Source: Chthonobacter albigriseus (GTDB lineage Bacteria > Pseudomonadota > Alphaproteobacteria > Rhizobiales > Pleomorphomonadaceae). From it: a stretch of DNA of 64,000 nt. Shown piece after piece: positions 24,508-34,675 of the stretch (positions are counted from its first letter, which is position 1; each line of letters opens with the position of its first letter). The position numbers were made by a program, and so were the translations under genes. The notes below the pieces were generated by a model. It searched no databases. It worked only from the letters and a program-made list of their open reading frames with translations, and was not told the DNA's origin. The stretch lies in contig NZ_JACDIT010000002.1 of the NCBI RefSeq assembly GCF_013839445.1, positions 372,001 to 436,000 of the forward strand. Direction: 5' to 3'.

Positions 24508-26994
24508 CTACCCCTCCCGGTTCACCCGGCCGCGCTCCTCGGCAATCTCCTCCACCGTCCGTTTCAGCGCGGGGTTGCCCTCCAGCACCCGATCGAAGTC
24601 CGCCTTGCCCAGACGCAGCAGCGCACAGAAGCCGAGCGCCGTCACGTCGCCAGAGCGGGGCTGGCCGGTGAGGAGGGCCATCTCGCCCACCACGTCGCCG
24701 CGGCCGAGGCGAAAGACGGCACGGCCGGTGTCGACTTCCACGGCGCCGGAGGAGATCAGGTAGGCCGCGTCGCCGCGCTCGCCCTTCCGGATCAGGCGAT
24801 GGCCGGGATAGACGAACACCGGCCGCAGCGCTTGGGCGAGCGCCGCCCGTTCCGCCGGGCCGAAGCCGGCGAACAGCGGCTGGCGGTCCACCAGCGCGCG
24901 GGTGTCGAGCCCGAGGTCCAGCGCCGGGCGTGCGGCGGCGCGCAATTGGCCGGAGGCGACCTCCTGAAGAAGATCGCGCTCCACCTCCGCGTTGATCAGA
25001 CCGTTCTCGGCCAGCGCCGTCACCTCGGTCAGCTCCACGGCGAGCCCGAGCCGTTCCAGGAAGCGGGTCTCCAGCGCACGGGCGTAATCCGGATACTGCA
25101 GCCGCAGCGCATCGAGCCCGCGCTCCACGTCGGCGCGGCGCTCGTCAAGGGCGGCCTCGATCGCGTCCTGGACCTCCGCCCCGAACACCGGACCGATGTC
25201 ATCGCGGGCGAAAGGCGCCAGTTCCTCCAGCACGATCCGGTGCAAGAGCAGCTCCTCGGTCCGGTCGGCGAGGCGGCGGGCGAGCAGGCGGTCATAGCCG
25301 AAGACGCGGTGGAGACGATAGGCGAGCCGGTCCCGCCAGGTGAAAGCGATCGCCTCCGCCGCCGCGGCGGTGTAGCCGGCCCGGCCCTTCAGCCTCGCGC
25401 CGTCGATCCGCGACCGCGCCTCGGCGAGCAGCCGTTCGACCAGTTCGGCGGACACCGTGCCGTCGCCGGCGTGGGAGAGCACGATCTCCCGCTCGCGGCC
25501 GGCGATCGCCACCAGCCCGAGCGCGATCCGATCGTCCAGAGACAAAACCGACGCTCCATCCGCCGCGTTGCGGGCGGAACGGCCCCGCGCGCGGTAGGTC
25601 GCGACCGCGGCCTCGGTCAACGGCGCGTCCAACCGGAAGGCCTCGGCGCTCTTCTCGATCCGGTCGGCGACGCGGGTGTAGGCGACCGCGATCGCCTGGT
25701 CGCGCAGCACCTCGTCGACCGGGGTCAGCCGGTTGAGGCCGAGGCTCTTCATCAGCGGGCGCATGGTGAGGCCCTGGACCAGCATGGTGAAGAGCGTGAA
25801 GCCGGTCGCCAGCACGGCGACGAAGCGCGTCACCTCCGCCGGCATGGCCTGGTTCTCCGTCACCGCGAGCGCCAACGCCAGGGTTGCAGCCCCGCGCAGG
25901 CCGCCCCACAGGATGACGAGGCGATAGTCGCGCGAGACCGGCGGCGACCATTTCGCCGCGGCGAGCAGCGGCATCACCACGAAAAGGATCAGCCAACGCG
26001 CCACCAGCGAGGCGATCACCAGCACCACAAGCGCCACGCCGTCGAACCAGGTGATGCCGCCGATCAGGCGGGGGATCAGGATCGCGGCGAGGAGGAAGAT
26101 CAGCGTGGAGGCCCAGAAGGCAAGCTGGTCCCAGATGCCCTTCAGGTACTTCCATGCGGCTGGCGTCATGCGCGCGGGCCCGGTGCTTGCCAGAGTCAGC
26201 CCCGCGGTCACCACGGCGATCACGCCGGAGAGGTGGAAGATCTGCTCGGCCACCGGGTAGACCAGGTAGGGCAACGCCAGGCTGAGCGAGACCTCCACCA
26301 GCCTGTTGTCGCCGACGAAGGCGATCAGGCCTGCAAAGGCGCGGGCGACGACGAAACCCACCAGCGCGCCGCCGAGCGGAATCACCACGAAGTCCAGCGC
26401 CACCACCGTCCCGTCGAGCGCGGTCACCTGCGTCAGGATCGCAGTGAACACCACAAACATGGTGATCGCGGCCGCGTCGTTGAGCAGGCTCTCGCCCTCC
26501 ACCAGCCGCACGAGCCGCTCGGGCGCGCCGACGTCCTTGAAGATGCCGATCACCGCCACCGGGTCGGTGGTCGCCACCACGCAGCCGAGCAGCAGGCAGG
26601 CGACCAGCGGCACGCCCGACACCGGCCAAAGCGCCAGGCCGATCACCAGCGTCGCCAGCACCACCGCGATCACGGCGAGCAGCAGGACCGGCACGGCGTC
26701 GTCGGCGAGTTGGTGCATGTCCATGCCGAGCGCCGAGTGGAACAGCAGCGTGGGCAGGAAGACGTAGATGAAGAGGTCCGACGAGATCGGCGGATCGGCG
26801 AAGAACAGCGCGATGGAGGCATCGGGCGGCACCAGGCCGCCATAGATCAGCAGCGAGGCGATCAGGCCGACACCGACGCCGGTTGCGGCCAGCACCACGC
26901 TCGCGGGAAGCCGGATCGCCTGCGCGACGGGCTCGGTGAGGGCGATCGCCGTCAACAGCGCGGCGAACACGAGAACGAGCGACGGTGTATCCAT
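24508..26994 (-). CDS. Na+/H+ antiporter (CPA1/NhaP type) with C-terminal cyclic-nucleotide-binding domain
   Basis: 828 residues. Residues about 5-410 form a 12-helix antiporter; TTDPVAVIGIFKDVG and ESLLNDAAAITMFVVF carry the transport-site Asp and Asn-Asp. A long cytoplasmic helical region follows (about 430-690). Residues about 705-820 are a cNMP-binding domain: LFAGFGPAERAAL, GHRLIRKGERGDAAYLI and the phosphate cassette GEMALLTGQPRS, with E771 and R780 nine residues apart as in functional domains. It likely exchanges Na+ or K+ for H+ under cAMP control. It is convergent with the adenylate cyclase gene, 12 bases between stops. Confidence 0.9.
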   Translation of the reverse strand: MDTPSLVLVFAALLTAIALTEPVAQAIRLPASVVLAATGVGVGLIASLLIYGGLVPPDASIALFFADPPISSDLFIYVFLPTLLFHSALGMDMHQLADDAVPVLLLAVIAVVLATLVIGLALWPVSGVPLVACLLLGCVVATTDPVAVIGIFKDVGAPERLVRLVEGESLLNDAAAITMFVVFTAILTQVTALDGTVVALDFVVIPLGGALVGFVVARAFAGLIAFVGDNRLVEVSLSLALPYLVYPVAEQIFHLSGVIAVVTAGLTLASTGPARMTPAAWKYLKGIWDQLAFWASTLIFLLAAILIPRLIGGITWFDGVALVVLVIASLVARWLILFVVMPLLAAAKWSPPVSRDYRLVILWGGLRGAATLALALAVTENQAMPAEVTRFVAVLATGFTLFTMLVQGLTMRPLMKSLGLNRLTPVDEVLRDQAIAVAYTRVADRIEKSAEAFRLDAPLTEAAVATYRARGRSARNAADGASVLSLDDRIALGLVAIAGREREIVLSHAGDGTVSAELVERLLAEARSRIDGARLKGRAGYTAAAAEAIAFTWRDRLAYRLHRVFGYDRLLARRLADRTEELLLHRIVLEELAPFARDDIGPVFGAEVQDAIEAALDERRADVERGLDALRLQYPDYARALETRFLERLGLAVELTEVTALAENGLINAEVERDLLQEVASGQLRAAARPALDLGLDTRALVDRQPLFAGFGPAERAALAQALRPVFVYPGHRLIRKGERGDAAYLISSGAVEVDTGRAVFRLGRGDVVGEMALLTGQPRSGDVTALGFCALLRLGKADFDRVLEGNPALKRTVEEIAEERGRVNREG

Positions 26995-27096
26995 GGAAGC
27001 GAGACGATCCCCTCGGGGCCAGCGGGCGCCACGCTATCCAATGCGCCCAGGCGCACCAATTGTCTCAACTTCCAAGGTGTCCAGTCGAAGCCCGCC

Positions 27097-27879
27097 TCAC
27101 GGCCGCGGGGTCGGCAGACGGCCCTTGGCAAACCAGGTGACGATTCGGTCCGAGAGGGCGGCCGGCAGAAGGCCGGTCACGGCGAGGATGGCGGCCGTGA
27201 AGAACGGCACGGCGATCGACGAGCGTCCGGCCACCAGGTGGTGCGAGATCACCCGCGCCACGCGCTCGAAAGCCGGTCCCACCTCGGTCTCGGTGTCGGA
27301 CACTTCCTGCGGGGCCACGAAGCCCGGATAGACCACGGACACGCCGACCCCGGTGCCGGCCAGCATGCCGCGCAGCGCCACGCCGTAGCCGCGCACCGCG
27401 TACTTGCTGGCGCTGTAGCCGGGCATCCGCGGCACGGCGCGCAGGCCCGCCAGCGCCGAGATCACCGCCACGCGGCCCCTGCCCCGCCGCACCATGCGCG
27501 GCAGCACCGGCTCGATGGTGTTCAGCATGCCGAGGTAGTTGATGTCCATCAGCCGGCGCGTCTCGCCCTCCGGCTCCAGCTGCCCGGCCGGGGTCGGCCA
27601 GCCCGACACGCCGGCGTTGGCGACCAGCAGTTCGATCGGCGTATCCTGGTCGAAGCTCCAGAGCGCCTCCTCCAGCGCCGTCCGGTCGCGCACGTCGAGC
27701 ACGCGGATCCGCACCAGCGCGCCCTTCAGCCGGCATTCTTCCGCCACCGCCAGCAGGCGCTGGCTGTTGCGGCCGATCAGGAGGAGGTTGACGTCCGGCC
27801 CGGCGAACTCGATGGCCAGCGCGCGGCCGAGCCCGCTCGACGCGCCTGTCAACGCGATGCTCCTATAGGCCGTCCGCAT
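27097..27879 (-). CDS. Short-chain dehydrogenase/reductase (SDR)
   Basis: 260 residues. Classical SDR motifs are all present: TGASSGLG for NAD(P) binding, NAGVSG, the catalytic Ser in VISALAG, and YSASK with the catalytic Tyr and Lys. The C-terminus carries a hydrophobic stretch (VPFFTAAILAVTGLLPAAL), suggesting membrane association. Substrate unknown. It is transcribed away from vapBC, and lies 102 bases upstream of the antiporter gene on the same strand. Confidence 0.9.
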   Translation of the reverse strand: MRTAYRSIALTGASSGLGRALAIEFAGPDVNLLLIGRNSQRLLAVAEECRLKGALVRIRVLDVRDRTALEEALWSFDQDTPIELLVANAGVSGWPTPAGQLEPEGETRRLMDINYLGMLNTIEPVLPRMVRRGRGRVAVISALAGLRAVPRMPGYSASKYAVRGYGVALRGMLAGTGVGVSVVYPGFVAPQEVSDTETEVGPAFERVARVISHHLVAGRSSIAVPFFTAAILAVTGLLPAALSDRIVTWFAKGRLPTPRP

Positions 27880-27966
27880 CCATCCCTCCCCAAGCGCAGG
27901 CTACGGCGAGGCAACGCGCGAACCGACGCGTTTGTTCGAAGGAGGTGGAATTTTAGGGTGGGTCCG

Positions 27967-27976
27967 TGTATATACA
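27967..27976. promoter_or_regulatory. Palindrome in the vapBC promoter region
   Basis: TGTATATACA, a perfect 10-base palindrome 33 bases before vapB in an AT-rich stretch. VapB antitoxins usually bind such elements to repress their own operon; this role is inferred from position only. Confidence 0.35.
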
Positions 27977-28009
27977 ATTTCTATGTGAGTGTAAGGACAG
28001 GATGGTACG

Positions 28010-28252
28010 ATGCCCCTCAGCATTCGGGATGCCCGGGCAGCGACGCTCGCGCGCGACTTGGCCCGGCGACGTGGAACGACGATGACGGCCGCCATCGTGC
28101 AGGCGCTTGAGAATGAACTGAAGCGGGAGAAGGAAGCCGTTCCGTTAGCGGAACGACTTTCAGCACTGGCAGCGCGTGCAAAGGCCATGAGCGGGCCGAA
28201 TCCCCGTCCCATGTCCAAGGACGAGCGCGACGCGCTGTGGGACGACAGCTGA
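28010..28252 (+). CDS. vapB: Type II antitoxin, VapB family (Rv0623-like)
   Basis: 80 residues. MPLSIRDARAATLARDLARRRGTTMTAAI is the DNA-binding start typical of the PSK transcription factor/Rv0623-like antitoxins, and the C-terminal half is the extended polar segment that wraps the toxin. It neutralises VapC and represses the operon. The stop TGA overlaps the vapC ATG by one base, giving coupled translation. Confidence 0.9.
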   Translation: MPLSIRDARAATLARDLARRRGTTMTAAIVQALENELKREKEAVPLAERLSALAARAKAMSGPNPRPMSKDERDALWDDS

Positions 28253-28665
28253 TGGTGGTCGACACTTCGGCGATCGTTGCAGTCGTGACGGGAGAGCGAC
28301 GAGCAGCCGATCTGTCGGCTGCCATGGCCGCTTCAAAGCGTTTGCTCGTCTCGCCGATGACTCGCCTCGAAGCGGCGATCGTTCTCTCGACGCGCCTTGA
28401 TATCGCACCGGTTCAGGCGGAGGCAGTGTACGACGAGTTCATCGAGGAGGTGGGTGCCGTTTCGGTGGTCTTGTCCGACGATGTTGCCAGAGAGGCCGTC
28501 CAAGCCTACAGCCAATACGGGAAGGGCCGGCATCCCGCCCGGCTCACTCTGGCTGACTGCGTCGCCTACGCGATCGCCAAAGCCGAAGGTGCAAGCCTGC
28601 TCTTCGTCGGCCACGACTTCGCCCGGACGGACGCCCAAAGCGCGCTCGCCGATCCGAGCCCCTGA
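28252..28665 (+). CDS. vapC: Type II toxin, VapC family PIN-domain ribonuclease
   Basis: 137 residues starting at MVVDTSAIVAV; the TGATG overlap with vapB fixes this start. PIN-domain acidic residues are D4, E40 (TRLEAA), D102 (LADCVAYA) and D122 (GHDF), the set that binds the catalytic metals. VapC toxins cleave RNA, often initiator tRNA or rRNA, and stop growth when VapB is lost. The pair stands alone between the SDR gene and a convergent oligopeptide transporter gene. It looks intact. Confidence 0.92.
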   Translation: MVVDTSAIVAVVTGERRAADLSAAMAASKRLLVSPMTRLEAAIVLSTRLDIAPVQAEAVYDEFIEEVGAVSVVLSDDVAREAVQAYSQYGKGRHPARLTLADCVAYAIAKAEGASLLFVGHDFARTDAQSALADPSP

Positions 28666-28678
28666 CCTCGCGACCGCC

Positions 28679-30283
<1,605 letters not shown>

Positions 30284-30285
30284 CG

Positions 30286-31419
30286 TCAACGGTCCTTCGG
30301 GTCGAGCGCGTCGCGCAGGCCGTCGCCGACGAAGTTGAGGGCGAACAGGGTCACGACGAAGAAGACGGAGGGGAAGATCAGCAGCCAGGGCGAGGCCTGC
30401 ATGTTGGCGCTGCCCTCGGCGATCAGCGTCCCCCAGCTGGTCAACGGCTCCTGCACGCCGAGGCCGAGGAAGGAGAGGAAGCTCTCCAAAAGGATCACCT
30501 GCGGAACCAGCACGGTGACGAACACCACCACCGGACCGATGGTGTTGGGGATCACGTGGCGGCGGATGATGGCCCAGGTGGAGAGGCCCATGGCGTTGGC
30601 CGCCTCCACGAACTCGCGGCGCTTCAGCGACAGCGTCTGGCCGCGCACGATGCGGGCCATCTCCAGCCACTGGATGGCGCCGATGGCGGCGAAGATCAGC
30701 GCGAAATGGCGGCCGAAGAACACCACCAGCATGATCACGAAGAACATGAAGGGCAGCGAGTAGAGGATCTCCACCAGCCGCATCATCACGTTGTCCACCT
30801 TGCCCCCGATGTAGCCGGAGGCGGCGCCGTAGACGACGCCGATGACCAGCGCTACGAAGGTGGCGAGCAGGCCGACCACCAGCGAGATCTGGCCGCCGAT
30901 CATGATGCGGGCGAAGAGGTCGCGGCCGTTCTTGTCGGTGCCCATCGGAAAGTACTGGCGGTTGACGCTGCCGGTGATCGTCATCGTCCGGCCGTCGTCG
31001 GCGGTGCTCGCCACCGTGGCGCCGTCGAACTCGTCCGGGCGGTCGAGATAGCGGGTCAGGCGTTCGTCGATCGGCTCGTCGTCGGTGAGGACGGCCGAGT
31101 AGCTGCTGCCGGTCACCTCGAACTCGGACAGCGTCACCCGGCCCCGCTCCACGGCGCCCGTCATCACCTCCTCCAGCGTCTCCTCCTCCGGATAGGGCGT
31201 CAGGCTCGGCGGCACCCCGACGTAGCTGCCGAAGATCTCGTCGTAGCGGTGCGGGTAGACCCAGGGACCGGCGAAGCAGACCACGGCGACGAAGGCCAGG
31301 ATGATCAGGCTGGTCACCGCCGCCTTGTTGCGCTTTAGCCGGGCGAGCGCGATCGAGCCCAGGCTCTGTCCGGCGCCCTCGGCAGGGGCGAGCTCGAGCG
31401 GGGCGGGAACGTCACTCAT
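30286..31419 (-). CDS. Oligopeptide ABC transporter permease, OppC-like
   Basis: 377 residues, longer than ordinary OppC because of an extra periplasmic segment (about residues 55-160: VYPHRYDEIFG to RQYFPMGTDKNGRD) between the first helix and the permease core. The core contains the EAANAMGLSTWAIIRRHVIPN coupling loop that contacts the ATPase. It forms the channel with the OppB-like partner; its start overlaps the partner's end by eight bases, and the ATPase follows after two bases. Confidence 0.92.
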   Translation of the reverse strand: MSDVPAPLELAPAEGAGQSLGSIALARLKRNKAAVTSLIILAFVAVVCFAGPWVYPHRYDEIFGSYVGVPPSLTPYPEEETLEEVMTGAVERGRVTLSEFEVTGSSYSAVLTDDEPIDERLTRYLDRPDEFDGATVASTADDGRTMTITGSVNRQYFPMGTDKNGRDLFARIMIGGQISLVVGLLATFVALVIGVVYGAASGYIGGKVDNVMMRLVEILYSLPFMFFVIMLVVFFGRHFALIFAAIGAIQWLEMARIVRGQTLSLKRREFVEAANAMGLSTWAIIRRHVIPNTIGPVVVFVTVLVPQVILLESFLSFLGLGVQEPLTSWGTLIAEGSANMQASPWLLIFPSVFFVVTLFALNFVGDGLRDALDPKDR

Positions 31420-32335
31420 AGCGCACCCTCGGGTCGATCACCGCGTAGAGCACGTCGACGATCAGGTTGAACACCACGATGAAGAGCGAGATCAGCACCA
31501 CCGTGCCCATCACCAGCGTGTAGTCGCGGTTGAGGGCGCCGAGCACGAAGTAGCGGCCGACGCCCGGCAGGGAGAAGATGGTCTCCACCACCACGGAGCC
31601 GGTCAGAACGCTGGCCGCCGTCGGGCCGAGGTAGCTCACCACCGGCATCAGGGCGGATCGGAGCGCGTGCGTCACCACCACCGAGCGCGCCGGCAAGCCG
31701 TAGGCGCGGGCGGTGCGGACGTGGTCGGCGCGCAGCGATTCCAGCATCGCGCCGCGGGTCAGGCGGGCGAACACGGCCAGCTGCGGCAGCGCCAGGGCCA
31801 GCACCGGCAGCACCAGCTCGCGGAAGCCGCCGTCGCCCCAGCCACCGGCCGGCACCCATCCGAGGATCACCGCGAAGACAAGCGAAAGCACCGGTCCCAG
31901 CACGAAGTTCGGAATGGTGATGCCGAGCGTCGCCACCGACATCACCGCATAGTCGAAGGCCGAGTTCTGCCGAAGCGCGGCGTAGGTCCCGACCGCGACG
32001 CCGCCGACCACGGCGATCAGCAGCGCCCAGGATCCGAGCACCAGCGAATAGGGCAGCGCCTGCAGGATCAGTTCGCTGACGGTGTAGTCCCGGTAGATGA
32101 AGCTCGGTCCGAAATCGCCCTGCAGCACGTTTTTCAGGTAGTGCCAGTACTGCACCACCAGCGGCTGGTCGAGCAGGTAGGTTTTGTTCAGCGCCGCCAG
32201 CACCTGCGGCTCCAAAGGCCGTTCCAGGTTGAACGGCCCCCCCGGCGCCAGCCGCATCATGAAGAACGAGATGGTGACGACGATGAACACGGTCGGAATG
32301 GCCGACAGCAATCGTCGAAGGACGAAACGGAACAT
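31412..32335 (-). CDS. Oligopeptide ABC transporter permease, OppB-like
   Basis: 307 residues starting at MFRFVLRRLLSAIPTVFIVV, the standard OppB beginning; longer frames read into repeat DNA and are rejected. Six membrane helices and the coupling loop HVRTARAYGLPARSVVVTHALR are visible. It sits between the OppC-like gene (8-base overlap) and, upstream, a 495-base spacer with two hairpin elements that separates it from the binding-protein gene. Confidence 0.92.
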   Translation of the reverse strand: MFRFVLRRLLSAIPTVFIVVTISFFMMRLAPGGPFNLERPLEPQVLAALNKTYLLDQPLVVQYWHYLKNVLQGDFGPSFIYRDYTVSELILQALPYSLVLGSWALLIAVVGGVAVGTYAALRQNSAFDYAVMSVATLGITIPNFVLGPVLSLVFAVILGWVPAGGWGDGGFRELVLPVLALALPQLAVFARLTRGAMLESLRADHVRTARAYGLPARSVVVTHALRSALMPVVSYLGPTAASVLTGSVVVETIFSLPGVGRYFVLGALNRDYTLVMGTVVLISLFIVVFNLIVDVLYAVIDPRVRYE

Positions 32336-32420
32336 GTGCACCACCTGCTCGGTGTGAAACTCAGCCATCAGACCAAATTCTAAAGGGTAGCCAGGCTCCC
32401 CCGCCTCCCCGCCTCCCGCC

Positions 32421-32535
32421 GTCATGGTCCGCGAAGGCGGACCACCCACGACTTTTTCCGGCCCGCGGGTTCCCAACCCCTCACGAACACCCTCACGCCC
32501 CAATGCGTGGGTGGTCCGCCTGCGCGGACGATGAC
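32421..32535. repeat. 115-bp palindromic repeat element, copy 1
   Basis: Two 30-base arms (32421-32450 and 32506-32535) are inverted copies matching at 28 positions and enclose 55 bases. The arm itself contains a small palindrome, GGTCCGCGAAGGCGGACC. RNA or single-stranded DNA of the element would fold into a long hairpin. It lies in the gap between the OppB-like and binding-protein genes. REP/MITE-like; no coding capacity. Confidence 0.85.
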
Positions 32536-32620
32536 GTGTCGGGGGTGAGACGGGTGAACACCGATCAACGCTCCGCCGGGCGGCACCCAATCGAGCCCAC
32601 TCTCCTTCACCCCCACTGCC

Positions 32621-32735
32621 GTCATGGTCCGCGAAGGCGGACCACCCACGACTTTTTCGACAGGCAGGGGGCCAACCATCTACCGAACGGCTTCCAGCCC
32701 AAATACGTGGGTGGTCCGCCTTCGCGGAGCATGAC
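32621..32735. repeat. 115-bp palindromic repeat element, copy 2
   Basis: Same structure, orientation and length as copy 1, starting exactly 200 bases later. Arms 32621-32650 and 32706-32735 match at 29 of 30 positions when inverted. The 55-base centres of the two copies are related but diverged (both start ACTTTTTC). The rest of the 32336-32830 gap shows no gene. Confidence 0.85.
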
Positions 32736-32830
32736 GGGTTTGGGTGGAATGCACCTCGCACCTGCCGGCGCAACGCTCCACGCCCCGAAGACGGAAGCCG
32801 TGCGGCCCCCGTCTCCGGGTCTCTGCGGCG

Positions 32831-34426
32831 TCACTCGATGGAGAGGTACTTGGTCAGGTGCTCGTTGACGGCGTTGTTCTCGAAGCCCTTCACCTTTCGG
32901 TTGACGAGCCAGAGCGAGCCGTTGTTGAGGAAGGGCGAGACGGGCTGTTCCTTGGCCATCAGCGCCTCGGCCTTCTGCAGCACCTCCATGCGCTTGGCCG
33001 GGTCGGTCTCGGCGTAGGACTGCTTCATCAGCGCGTCGTAGTCGGCGTTCTTCCAGTGGCCGTAGTTGAAGGTCGCGTTTTCGGACGTCAACAGGCTGAG
33101 GAAGTTCTCCGGATCGGCGTAGTCGGCCGCCCAGCCGGCGCGGGCAACCTGAAAGATGCCGCCTTCCTGCAGATAGGCGTAGTGCGACTTCACGTCGAGG
33201 TTTTGCATGGTCACCTCGACGCCGATCGCCTTCCACATGTCGGCCACGGCAGTGGCCACCTTCTTGTGGTTTTCCGAGGTGTTGTAGCGGATGTCGATCT
33301 TCAGCGGCTTGCCGCCCTCACCGTAGCCGGCCTCCTTCAGCAGTTCCTTGGCCTTGTCCTCGCGGTCGAGCTGGTCCATCGAGCTCCACTCCACGGGCAC
33401 GGGCGTGTAGCCCTCCATGCCCGGCGGCACGAAGGCGTAGGACGGCAGGTAGGAGTTGGTGAAGATCTTCTCCGACAGGAAGTCGCGGTCGACCGCCATG
33501 GAGAGCGCGGTCCGCACCCGCACGTCGTCGAAGGGCGGGGTCCGGTTGTCGAACACGTAGTAGTAGGTCGCCAGGTTGGGGGCGACCTTGATCTGGTCGG
33601 CGCCGAGCTTCTCGGTCAGAAAATCCAGCTGGTCGGCCTGGAACTGATAGACGACATCGAGCTCGCCGGCCTCGAACATGCGCTGGGTGGCCGGCATGTC
33701 CTCGGTCAGCGTGTAGACCACCTTGTCGATCTTGACGTTCGCCGCGTCCCAGTAGTTCGGGTTCTTGGCGGCTGTGATCTCGCCGCCGGCGACGAAGCCG
33801 GTCAGCACGTAGGCGCCGTTGGAGATCATGTTGCCCGGCTTGGTGAAATCCTTGCCGAACTGCTCGATGTTGCCCTTGTGGACGGGGATGGCGGTGTAGT
33901 GGGTGGCGAGCTGCAGGAAGTAGGGCGTCGGCCGCTCCAGCGTCACTTCCAGCGTCTTGGCGTCGATCGCCTTGAGGCCCACGCCCGCCACATCACCCGT
34001 CTTGGTATTGTAGGCCTTGGCGCCCTTCACGGGGTGAAGCATGAATGCATACTCGGCCGCCTCGTCCGGGTTGAGCAGGCGGGTCCAGGAATAGACGAAG
34101 TCGTCCGCCGTCACCGGGTCTCCGTTGGACCACTTGGCGTTCTCGCGGATCTTGAAGGTGTAAACCGTCCCGTCGTCGGACACCGTCCAGCTCTCGGCCG
34201 TGCCGGGCACCACCTTGCCGGTGGGGTCGTAGATCGTCAGGCCTTCGAAGAGATCGCGGACGACGAAGCCCTCCACGTCGATCGAGATATGCGCCTGGTC
34301 CAGCGTCTGCGGTTCGCCGCCGTTGCCGCGGCGGATCGTGGTCTCCGCGCTCGCAGCCGAGACGGACACCAGCAGCGTGGCCGACAATAGCGCCGCGGCC
34401 AGCCCGCGGTGAAGGGACAGTGTCAT
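32831..34426 (-). CDS. Oligopeptide ABC transporter substrate-binding protein, OppA-like
   Basis: 531 residues starting at MTLSLHRGLAAALLS; AGGAGG nine bases upstream fixes the ATG, and a signal peptide ends at SAASA-ET (about residue 27). Family 5 solute-binding features include GGEPQTLDQAHISID, WSNGDPVTADDFVYSW, NPNYWDAANVKIDKV and GWAADYADPENFL, all close to OppA/MppA. It captures peptides in the periplasm for the permeases encoded downstream. It is the first gene of the transporter operon, with the twin hairpin elements between it and the permease genes. Confidence 0.93.
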   Translation of the reverse strand: MTLSLHRGLAAALLSATLLVSVSAASAETTIRRGNGGEPQTLDQAHISIDVEGFVVRDLFEGLTIYDPTGKVVPGTAESWTVSDDGTVYTFKIRENAKWSNGDPVTADDFVYSWTRLLNPDEAAEYAFMLHPVKGAKAYNTKTGDVAGVGLKAIDAKTLEVTLERPTPYFLQLATHYTAIPVHKGNIEQFGKDFTKPGNMISNGAYVLTGFVAGGEITAAKNPNYWDAANVKIDKVVYTLTEDMPATQRMFEAGELDVVYQFQADQLDFLTEKLGADQIKVAPNLATYYYVFDNRTPPFDDVRVRTALSMAVDRDFLSEKIFTNSYLPSYAFVPPGMEGYTPVPVEWSSMDQLDREDKAKELLKEAGYGEGGKPLKIDIRYNTSENHKKVATAVADMWKAIGVEVTMQNLDVKSHYAYLQEGGIFQVARAGWAADYADPENFLSLLTSENATFNYGHWKNADYDALMKQSYAETDPAKRMEVLQKAEALMAKEQPVSPFLNNGSLWLVNRKVKGFENNAVNEHLTKYLSIE

Positions 34427-34675
34427 CGACAACCTCCTGTTCTTGCGGAGGCCGGCATGCCGCACTGCGACACCCCTGGCCGAGCCTCCGGATGAGGCAA
34501 GGCTATTCGCCTGTTCGGCGGTGGCAACCCTTATTTTTACGGATGCCCTTCGGGCAGTTCGGTTTTTGAACGCCGCGGGCAACAATCGGGCGCGTAGGAC
34601 GGCAGCCCTTTCCAGTGGCAACCAAAGTCGGCGCGGCGGCATTCGTTTCGTTGCTGCGAGATCACGAGGTCGTGA

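Noticed and set aside
28010-28665. vapBC as part of a larger defence island
   Set aside because: Neighbours are a metabolic SDR gene and a peptide transporter; no other defence gene is close.
32336-32773. N-terminal extension of the OppB-like permease by up to 146 residues
   Set aside because: The extension is translated from the hairpin repeats and is low-complexity. The normal OppB start MFRFVLRRLL has a reasonable ribosome-binding site.
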